Below, in pieces: positions 6,092 through 10,628 of a stretch of DNA of 10,628 nt. Position 1 is the stretch's first letter. Each line of letters begins with the position of its first letter. The position numbers and the translations under genes were made by a program. The DNA comes from DATGLW01 sp035293965 (GTDB taxonomy: Bacteria; Actinomycetota; Acidimicrobiia; Acidimicrobiales; RAAP-2). The stretch spans positions 1-10,628 of the forward strand of contig DATGLW010000024.1 in NCBI GenBank assembly GCA_035293965.1. Direction: 5' to 3'. A model generated the notes under the pieces. That model had not been told where the DNA came from. It saw only the letters and a list, made by a program, of their open reading frames with translations, and did no database searches.

Positions 6092-6757
6092 ATGAGCGAG
6101 GTCGACGCCGCGGCCACGGCGCCGCAGGCGCCTGGAGACCTGGCCGGGCCTCCTGTGTCGCGCCCGGTCCCCCCGGCGCGGCGAGGACCCGGGCTCCGTC
6201 CCGCCCTCGTGGTCCTCGGGATCGCTGCCTTCATCGTGATCGTCTTCTCCGTGGCTGCGGGGCTCTGGACAGGCGACCGGGGCACCCCGAGGAGCGGGTC
6301 GGCGACCGCACCGAGGAAGGTGGCAGGCACGTCGCTGCTGGCGGTGCCGGCCGGGCAGGCGTTGCACGCCATCCTCCAACCGGGCTCACCACCATCCAAC
6401 ATCGTCGACGCGCTGGCCGTCCCCCGGGGGAGCTGGCCGGTGGGCTCCGACAACCTGTCGGGCAACCGGGCGCAGTTCGACGCCCAGGTGGACCTGCGGG
6501 TGCGCGCCAGCGAGTCGAGCGTGATCGCCTTCTACCGCCGGGTGGTCCGTGCCATGGGCTGGCAGGTGGCGAGCGAGGGCCCGGCCACCCGCCAGCCCGG
6601 CTACCAGGTGCTCGCCAAGAAGGCCGGCGACGACGGCTGGTACTGGGAGGTCGGGGTGATCGTCTCCCCCACCGTCTTCGGGCCTTCGGGCGTGGAAGCG
6701 ACGACGGGCACTACGCCGTTCGTGATCCGGCTGCTGCAGGTCCCCGACCTGCAGTGA
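6092..6757 (+). CDS. Single-pass membrane-anchored protein of unknown function
   Basis: 221 residues, not recognised as any named family. Residues 1-36 are Pro/Ala/Arg-rich and probably cytoplasmic. Residues ~37-59 (LRPALVVLGIAAFIVIVFSV and following) form one transmembrane helix. The remaining ~160 residues should lie outside the membrane. That part carries SSVIAFYRRVVRAMGWQV (142-159), an FY-x-(8)-GW pattern seen in many secreted actinobacterial proteins of unknown role, followed by GYQVLAKK and WYWEVGVIV. A short hydrophilic linker (60-80) separates it from the membrane. It has no Cys, no catalytic motif and no lipobox. Its own near-leaderless promoter suggests a separate transcript from the binding-protein gene 67 bases upstream. 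Its 3' end overlaps the convergent glycosyltransferase gene by 47 bases, and a perfect hairpin lies just before its stop. Start at 6092 is favoured by the promoter position. Confidence 0.75.
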   Translation: MSEVDAAATAPQAPGDLAGPPVSRPVPPARRGPGLRPALVVLGIAAFIVIVFSVAAGLWTGDRGTPRSGSATAPRKVAGTSLLAVPAGQALHAILQPGSPPSNIVDALAVPRGSWPVGSDNLSGNRAQFDAQVDLRVRASESSVIAFYRRVVRAMGWQVASEGPATRQPGYQVLAKKAGDDGWYWEVGVIVSPTVFGPSGVEATTGTTPFVIRLLQVPDLQ

Positions 6758-8177
6758 GCCACGGCGCGCGCTCTTCGGGTCGGCCCCCGGCTGGGCCAGG
6801 GAGCGTTGCGCCGGGCGCGATGGTCGAGAACGCCCGCACCACTGGGCCGGCCACCACCTCCCCGGGTTCGCGCAGGGCCCATCCCCAGACGGCGAAATTG
6901 ATCGGGTACAGCAGGTAGCCGACCCTGGTGGCCGGCGCCACCATGGCGGCGCCCAGCATCACCCAGGCAACCACGACGCACACCCGTGCGGCGGTCGAAG
7001 GGGGGTGCCGCCAGAGGTGGCGCACCAGCAGGCCCCCGCCGACGAGCACCGCCACCAACGGCACTACGCGGTGGAGCGCGGGGAAGGCAGCCACCAGCAA
7101 GTGGCCCGGGAGCGGGCTGGCAGCGGGCGACGGCACCCCGGACAGCCCGAGGGGGAAGAGGATCACGTTCTGCAAGAAGGCCTCGGGTCCGCGCAGGACG
7201 AAGGGCACGACCACCGCCCCCCCGACGGCCACCATCCCGGCCGCCATGCGGACCGGCGCCCGCCTGCCCTCCCTGGTCCGTGCGGCGAACAGCGCCAGGG
7301 CGGCGAGCGGCCAGGCGGTGAACTTCATGGCCGAGGCCACCCCGAGCACCAGGCCCGACCAGCCGGGGAGCCGTCGCTGGGCCAGGACCATGGCAAGGAG
7401 CAGGAGGGCCACGATCGGCATGTCGTCGCCCCCGGTGGCGAGCGGCAGCGCGGCGGTGGGCAGCACCGTCAGGAACTGGAGGATCCGCAGCTTGGGCTCC
7501 CTGGACCCGCGGCTCAGGGCCAGCGCCCCCGCGGTGGCCAGCAGGGTGGCGATGCTGAAGAAGATGCGGGCGTCGCTCAGGGTCGGGTCCCTGGTGCTGC
7601 TCGGCAAGCCGAAGACGATCATGAGCGGCAGGTACGGGAAGAAGCTCTCGTAGGCCGGTTGGCCGGGCGTCGTATCGAGCACCTTGCCGCCCGGTCCCAC
7701 CACCGTCCGGTAGGGGTCGTGACCGCTCGCGGCTCGGTCGCCGGCCTGCTCGACCACCATTGCCTCCGGCTGCACGTGCGCAGCGGCGTTCCCGTCGTGG
7801 CGCCACGCGACCTCGAAGGACAGCGGGACGACGGTGGCGCCGACCAGCACCGCCACGAGGACCCACGACCGGGCGCCCAGCTTGGGCCAGGGCCGCCGCC
7901 CCTGGGGGCGGGGGGGTGAGCCCGGCAAGGGAGATCGGGACCCACGGGCCCCCCGGGCGCGGCGGCTCGCCCGGACGCGACCAATGACGAGGGACGCGAC
8001 GGCAGCCGCCGCGTAGGGGCCGATCGCCATCGCCGCCCACTGCCGGTACAGGGCGATGGTGGAGACGGCGAGCGTGAGGAGACCGAAGAGCGCCGCGGCG
8101 GCGTAGAGCCAGGCGTCACCGGTCTCGGGTCTCATGGCCGCGGCGCGTGCGACCAGCATGCGGAGCTGTCGTCTCAC
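6711..8177 (-). CDS. Polytopic membrane glycosyltransferase, GT87/DUF2029-like (polyprenyl-phosphate-mannose-dependent mannosyltransferase type)
   Basis: 488 residues if it starts at GTG 8177, with roughly 10-12 hydrophobic helices (for example 22-43, 50-66, 104-122, 205-221, 231-246, 272-298, 311-327, 371-387, 397-414, 418-435). The first large extracytoplasmic loop holds QAGDRAASGHDPYRT (144-158), the GxDPY motif of GT-C enzymes of the DUF2029 group. YESFFPYLPLM (176-186), GGDDMPIVALLLL (249-261) and a Lys-bearing ASAMKFTAWPL (281-291) also fit. Family members move mannose or arabinose from a polyprenyl-phosphate sugar onto envelope glycans outside the membrane. GTG 8177 is chosen for GGAG six bases upstream and a TAGGCT -10 box at 8237-8242. 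ATG 8159 and ATG 8135 are alternatives; all precede the first helix. Residues ~73-100 form a charged, Pro-rich cytoplasmic loop. The tail from ~448 is low-complexity and overlaps the convergent gene. Acceptor and donor are not deducible. Confidence 0.78.
   Translation of the reverse strand: MRRQLRMLVARAAAMRPETGDAWLYAAAALFGLLTLAVSTIALYRQWAAMAIGPYAAAAVASLVIGRVRASRRARGARGSRSPLPGSPPRPQGRRPWPKLGARSWVLVAVLVGATVVPLSFEVAWRHDGNAAAHVQPEAMVVEQAGDRAASGHDPYRTVVGPGGKVLDTTPGQPAYESFFPYLPLMIVFGLPSSTRDPTLSDARIFFSIATLLATAGALALSRGSREPKLRILQFLTVLPTAALPLATGGDDMPIVALLLLAMVLAQRRLPGWSGLVLGVASAMKFTAWPLAALALFAARTREGRRAPVRMAAGMVAVGGAVVVPFVLRGPEAFLQNVILFPLGLSGVPSPAASPLPGHLLVAAFPALHRVVPLVAVLVGGGLLVRHLWRHPPSTAARVCVVVAWVMLGAAMVAPATRVGYLLYPINFAVWGWALREPGEVVAGPVVRAFSTIAPGATLPGPAGGRPEERAPWLTAGRGPAAAGSRTA
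6734..6754. terminator. Perfect 9-bp hairpin inside the convergent gene overlap
   Basis: CTGCAGGTC (6734-6742) and GACCTGCAG (6746-6754) are perfect complements around CCC. The repeat ends directly before the TGA at 6755-6757. It is the best stem in the window, but it has no T-tract on either side. For the leftward glycosyltransferase transcript it lies 21 bases before the stop codon (which occupies 6711-6713), inside coding sequence. Confidence 0.5.
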
Positions 8178-8236
8178 CTGCCTCTCCACCTCGAGCCCGG
8201 CCCGGCACGTCGGCCCCCCGACAGCGCCTCCCGGGG

Positions 8237-8242
8237 AGCCTA
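8237..8242 (-). promoter_or_regulatory. -10 box TAGGCT for the glycosyltransferase gene
   Basis: AGCCTA on + reads TAGGCT on -, the same hexamer as the promoter at 6077-6082. It would start a transcript near 8230 with a leader of about 52 bases ending in a GGAG ribosome site before GTG 8177. It is one of only two TA-containing sites in the divergent gap 8178-8412; the other is the rightward promoter at 8401. Confidence 0.45.
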
Positions 8243-8332
8243 CCGGCCGCGAGCCGCCAGGAGCGGGCCACGCCAGGCGACCGCCGCACAGCCACGATCG
8301 CGAGAGCCAGGGTCGCGAGAAGGGCTCGGACA

Positions 8333-8388
8333 CGGACCCCGGGTCGGGCAGGGACCCCGGGTCGGGCAGGGACCCCGGGGGTCGGGCA
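8333..8388. repeat. Three tandem palindrome-bearing repeats upstream of the oxidoreductase promoter
   Basis: Copies are at 8333-8350 and 8351-8368 (18 bases each, differing at one position) and 8369-8388 (20 bases, two extra G). Each carries an inverted repeat with arms GACCC/GGGTC, centred near 8340, 8358 and 8377. The last copy overlaps the -35 position of the promoter whose -10 is at 8401. The layout resembles iterated operators, though slippage-derived tandem duplication is also possible. No known regulator site is recognised. Confidence 0.6.
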
Positions 8389-8400
8389 GGGGCGGTGCCC

Positions 8401-8406
8401 TACAGT
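8401..8406 (+). promoter_or_regulatory. -10 box TACAGT of a leaderless promoter
   Basis: TACAGT is followed by exactly six bases (8407-8412) and then ATG 8413, so transcription is expected to start on the A of the start codon. No ribosome binding site is present. No TTGACA-like -35 is seen; that position is occupied by the third palindromic repeat. Confidence 0.6.
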
Positions 8407-8412
8407 CTCGCC

Positions 8413-9405
8413 ATGACCTTCCGCGCCCTGACCGTAACCCGCGACCACGACGCGGTCCGGCCGGCCGTCGCCGAGCTGGCGGACGGCGACCTCCCGCCCG
8501 GTGACGTCGAGATCGAGGTCGCCTGGTCAGCGGTCAATTACAAGGACGCCATGGTCAGCCAGCCCGGCAACCGGGTGGCGCGCATCTCTCCCCTGGTGCC
8601 CGGCATCGACCTCGCCGGCACGGTCCGCGCCAGCAGTGACCCCTCCCTGCCGGCCGGGCGCAAGGTGCTGGCCCACGGCTACGACATCGGCGTGTCGCGT
8701 CACGGGGGCTTCGCCGAGCTCGCCCGGGTCCCTGCGAGCTGGGTGGTGCCGTTGCCGCCGGACCTGTCGCTCCGCCATGCCATGGTCATCGGCACGGCGG
8801 GCTTCACCACCCTGCTGTCCCTTCGCCGCCTGGAGCGGGCGGGCATCAGCCCCGACCAGGGACCGGTCCTGGTGACAGGGGCGACAGGAGGCGTGGGCAG
8901 CACCGCGGTGGCGGCGCTCGCCCACCGCGGGTACGAGGTGGTGGCCTCCACGGGCAAGGAGCACGAGCACGACTACCTGCGCCAGCTGGGCGCGGCGGAG
9001 GTCATCGGCCGCGACCAGATCGAGGCCGAACCCGGTCGAGTGCTCGGGCCCGAGCGATGGGCTGCCGCCGTCGACTGCGTCGGAGGCGCCACGCTGGCCC
9101 AGGTCCTGCGGACGCTCCGCTACGGCGGCGCGGTCGCGGCGAGCGGCCTGACCGGCGGCACGGCCCTCGAGTCCACCGTCTACCCGTTCATCATCCGCGG
9201 CGTGTCCCTGCTCGGCGTGGACAGCGTGCTGACCTCCATCGAGGAGCGGCGCGCCGTGTGGGACGGCGCGGCCGCGGCCTTCTCCCCCGAGGCCCTCGAG
9301 GCCATCGTGTCGGCCGAGGTCGGGCTGGAGGAGCTCCCCTCGGCGCTGGCCGCCCTGCTGGCCGGCACCGTGCGTGGCCGCATCCTGGTACGACCCGCCC
9401 GCTGA
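8413..9405 (+). CDS. acuI: YhdH/AcuI family NADPH quinone oxidoreductase / acryloyl-CoA reductase
   Basis: 330 residues, full family length. This is a zinc-free medium-chain dehydrogenase. Signature segments run in family order: VNYKD (41-45), PGIDLAGTV (63-71), HGYDIGVSRHGGFAE (88-102), IGTAGFTTLLSL (126-137), the Rossmann nucleotide-binding loop VTGATGGVGS (154-163), ASTGK (178-182), YLRQLGAAEVIGR (188-200), AVDCVGGATLAQ (219-230) and YPFIIRGVSLLGVDSV (257-272). These closely match the YhdH/AcuI subgroup, whose studied members reduce acryloyl-CoA to propionyl-CoA with NADPH, a detoxification step. The real substrate here could be another small enone or quinone. It is cytoplasmic and monocistronic by position: divergent from the glycosyltransferase and convergent with the nuclease-family gene. 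The promoter position fixes the ATG at 8413; the open frame extends further upstream only through the repeats. Nothing else in the window ties it to a specific pathway. Confidence 0.93.
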   Translation: MTFRALTVTRDHDAVRPAVAELADGDLPPGDVEIEVAWSAVNYKDAMVSQPGNRVARISPLVPGIDLAGTVRASSDPSLPAGRKVLAHGYDIGVSRHGGFAELARVPASWVVPLPPDLSLRHAMVIGTAGFTTLLSLRRLERAGISPDQGPVLVTGATGGVGSTAVAALAHRGYEVVASTGKEHEHDYLRQLGAAEVIGRDQIEAEPGRVLGPERWAAAVDCVGGATLAQVLRTLRYGGAVAASGLTGGTALESTVYPFIIRGVSLLGVDSVLTSIEERRAVWDGAAAAFSPEALEAIVSAEVGLEELPSALAALLAGTVRGRILVRPAR

Positions 9406-9442
9406 CCGGCGGCGCTGGTTCACGCCCCAGCGGTGCGGGGGG

Positions 9443-9464
9443 CGCGCCGACGCCGCTCGGCGCG
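9443..9464. terminator. Shared convergent terminator hairpin
   Basis: CGCGCCGA (9443-9450) and TCGGCGCG (9457-9464) form a perfect 8-bp stem around a 6-base loop. It lies midway in the 94-base gap between two converging genes, so it can serve both strands. There is no T-tract. Confidence 0.5.
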
Positions 9465-9499
9465 GGCGCGGCCGCCGTCGCCGGCGCACCCGTGCCCGG

Positions 9500-10006
9500 T
9501 CAGGACCGGAAGTCCTCCGGCTTGATGTTGTCGAGGAACTCGCGGAACTGGCCCACGAGCTCGTCGGGGTTGGCCTCCTGCTCCTCGTCCTCGCCGCTGT
9601 CGATGGCCAGCAGGATGCCCTCTGCGTCCATCAGCTCGTCCGACACGAACAGCGGGCTCCCCGTCCTCACGGCGACAGCGACCGCGTCCGACGGCCGGCT
9701 CGACACCACCGACCGGTCCGATCCCCGTCGCAGGTGCAGCTCGGCGAAGTACGTGGAGCTGCGCAGCTCGGTCACGAGCACCCGCTCGACCTCGACGTGG
9801 AGCGCGTCGAGCATGTCCTTCATCAGGTCGTGGGTCATCGGCCTCGGCATCTCCACACCCTGGAGCGCGTACGCGATGGCCGTCGCCTCCGGCGTGCCGA
9901 TGAAGATGGGCAGGGTGCGGCCCTCGCCCTCGGTCTCTTGCAGCAACAGGACCGGCGTGTTCGATTGGAGGTCCACGCGGACCGCCCGCAGACGGACTTC
10001 GACCAT
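9500..10006 (-). CDS. Bifunctional nuclease (BFN, DUF151) family protein
   Basis: 168 residues. MVEVRLRAVRVDLQSNTPVL (1-20), LPIFIGTPEATAIAYALQG (32-50), the near-invariant PRPMTHDLM (54-62), TYFAELHL (85-92) and SSRPSDAVAVAVR (102-114) are the DUF151 signature. After ~135 comes an acidic, Glu-rich tail (DSGEDEEQEANPDE). A plant member of this family has DNase and RNase activity, hence the name; function in actinobacteria is not settled. ATG 10006 is chosen because the family motif starts there and TACATT lies exactly six bases upstream, which makes the mRNA leaderless. It follows the FtsR-type regulator gene on the same strand, an order also known in mycobacteria (Rv1828-Rv1829), which suggests a conserved functional link. 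The 133-base spacer contains its own promoter and a hairpin, so transcription can be independent. Confidence 0.92.
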   Translation of the reverse strand: MVEVRLRAVRVDLQSNTPVLLLQETEGEGRTLPIFIGTPEATAIAYALQGVEMPRPMTHDLMKDMLDALHVEVERVLVTELRSSTYFAELHLRRGSDRSVVSSRPSDAVAVAVRTGSPLFVSDELMDAEGILLAIDSGEDEEQEANPDELVGQFREFLDNIKPEDFRS

Positions 10007-10012
10007 GTGATG

Positions 10013-10018
10013 AATGTA
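10013..10018 (-). promoter_or_regulatory. -10 box TACATT of a leaderless promoter for the BFN gene
   Basis: AATGTA on + reads TACATT on -. Six bases (10007-10012) separate it from the ATG at 10004-10006, the same geometry as the promoter at 8401. No Shine-Dalgarno sequence and no clear -35 are visible. Confidence 0.6.
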
Positions 10019-10090
10019 GCGCCACGGACTTCGGATGCGCCCGCACGCCGCCCTGCCGGCGAACGGTCGCGGCGGCCGCCCGACATGCTC

Positions 10091-10141
10091 GATCGAGGCG
10101 CTCGCAGGCCCGTCGTGCGGTACCGGGCAACCCCCTCGATC
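10091..10141 (-). terminator. Long hairpin overlapping the ftsR stop codon
   Basis: GATCGAGG (10091-10098) pairs perfectly with CCTCGATC (10134-10141), enclosing an inner stem GCCCG (10108-10112)/CGGGC (10124-10128). The outer arm covers two bases of the ftsR stop (10140-10142). There is no T-tract. It probably ends or processes ftsR mRNA before the BFN promoter. Confidence 0.4.
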
Positions 10142-10628
10142 AGGTGCCGAGCAGTCGCTGGAGCTCTCGCCGGAGGAGGGAAGCCCGGAGGCGCTCGCCG
10201 AGCTCCGCCAGCTCGCCGGCCGCCTCGTGGGCACGCTGGCGCGCCTCGGGGTTGCGCTGGCGAAGGAGCGGCGTCACCACCTGCTCGACCAGCCCGACCT
10301 CTCGCTCGACCGCGTTGCGGTAGAGCCGGAGGTGCCGGGGCTCGATCCCGTAGCGGCTGAACCGGACCAGCAGCCGGGCCACGTCGAGAGCCTCTTCGTC
10401 GTAGTAGGGCGCACCGGCGACAGTGGCCGCCGAGAGCAGGCCGAAGCCTTCCAGAGCAGCCAGGTCGGCCGCGCTCAGCCCCGACTCGGCGCACAGCTCC
10501 TCGGGCGTCAGGCTGACGGCGTGCGCGCCCCGGTCCGCTCCCCCTCGCCGTGCGGCCGGGCCGGGCTGCCCGGCGAGCGGGGGGGGCGGCGGAGCCGGGC
10601 CCTGTCCGGCGAGGGGCTCCGACCGGCC
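10140..10628 (-). CDS. ftsR: FtsR-type MerR family transcriptional regulator, C-terminal part (5' end outside window)
   Basis: The frame is open from the right edge to TGA at 10142-10140, about 162 residues. The visible part starts with a Pro/Gly linker in which PLAGQ occurs twice around a run of five prolines, then SLTPEELCAESGLSAADLAA, EGFGLL, PYYDEEALDVARLLVRFSRY and GIEPRHLRLYRNAVEREVGL. The GIEPRHLR and REVGLVEQVV stretch is characteristic of the Rv1828/FtsR group. Members of this group have an N-terminal MerR winged helix (outside the window) and a second helical, MerR-like effector or dimer domain, which is what is seen here. In corynebacteria FtsR activates ftsZ expression. The C-terminal ~60 residues are Arg/Glu/Leu-rich and helical. 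The GTG at 10382 is internal, since family sequence continues upstream of it. Order with the BFN gene supports the assignment. The poly-Pro linker at the edge is more repetitive than the rest. Confidence 0.85.
   Translation of the reverse strand, partial: GRSEPLAGQGPAPPPPPLAGQPGPAARRGGADRGAHAVSLTPEELCAESGLSAADLAALEGFGLLSAATVAGAPYYDEEALDVARLLVRFSRYGIEPRHLRLYRNAVEREVGLVEQVVTPLLRQRNPEARQRAHEAAGELAELGERLRASLLRRELQRLLGT

Noticed and set aside
7005..7919. 304-residue + strand frame inside the glycosyltransferase region
   Set aside because: Very rich in Gly, His, Arg and Gln, typical of antisense to hydrophobic GC-rich coding; no motifs.
8333..8388. Tandem repeats as a CRISPR array
   Set aside because: Units are directly adjacent with no unique spacers and are only 18-20 bases long; no cas gene is present.
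2134..9405. DMSP catabolism link: M24 protein as the lyase DddP, with AcuI clearing acrylate
   Set aside because: The first metal site reads NDSG rather than the D-x-D arrangement I associate with DddP, the two genes are 5 kb apart with unrelated genes between, and YhdH/AcuI proteins are widespread. The evidence is too thin.

Overview
The window is very GC-rich (about 70% or more by eye). It reads as chromosome of a high-GC actinobacterium. Support comes from the ftsR-bfn gene pair at the right end (an order known from mycobacteria and relatives), GTG starts, and TANNNT -10 boxes placed so close to start codons that several mRNAs should be leaderless. A deep branch such as Acidimicrobiia is possible but is only a guess from the gene mix. 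No tRNA, rRNA, CRISPR array, insertion sequence or phage gene is visible.

Layout. (1) 2-454, +: the C-terminal part of ThiD (thiamine pyrimidine kinase), converging on the next gene. (2) 584-1798, -: a complete amidohydrolase-2 family TIM-barrel metal hydrolase/decarboxylase. (3) 1799-2133: a divergent control region. Its only TA dinucleotides form one near-symmetric -10 box (TATAAT on +, TATAGT on -), followed by three inverted repeats in the leader of the rightward genes. (4) 2134-3372 and 3369-4580, +: two translationally coupled M24 'pita-bread' proteins. The first has all five metal ligands; the second has lost four of the five. (5) 4759-6024, +: a secreted branched-chain-amino-acid-type ABC substrate-binding protein with no permease or ATPase gene nearby. 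(6) 6092-6757, +: a single-pass membrane protein of unknown function, overlapping tail to tail with (7) 6711-8177, -: a GT87-like polytopic glycosyltransferase. (8) 8413-9405, +: a YhdH/AcuI-type NADPH quinone/acryloyl-CoA oxidoreductase, with three tandem palindromic repeats directly upstream of its leaderless promoter. (9) 9500-10006, -: a bifunctional nuclease (DUF151) family protein. (10) 10140-10628, -: the C-terminal part of a FtsR-type MerR regulator.

How it may work together. Genes 2, 4 and 5 look like a small uptake-and-hydrolysis module under one shared divergent promoter: a binding protein captures an extracellular ligand, and an M24 pair plus an amidohydrolase process it. The substrate cannot be read from the sequence. 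The most unusual element is the M24 pair, where one apparently metal-binding subunit is coupled to a metal-site-dead paralogue. Elsewhere the notable features are regulatory: four -10 boxes of one type, and GC-rich inverted repeats lacking T-tracts at or over most stop codons, one of them inside a convergent gene overlap.
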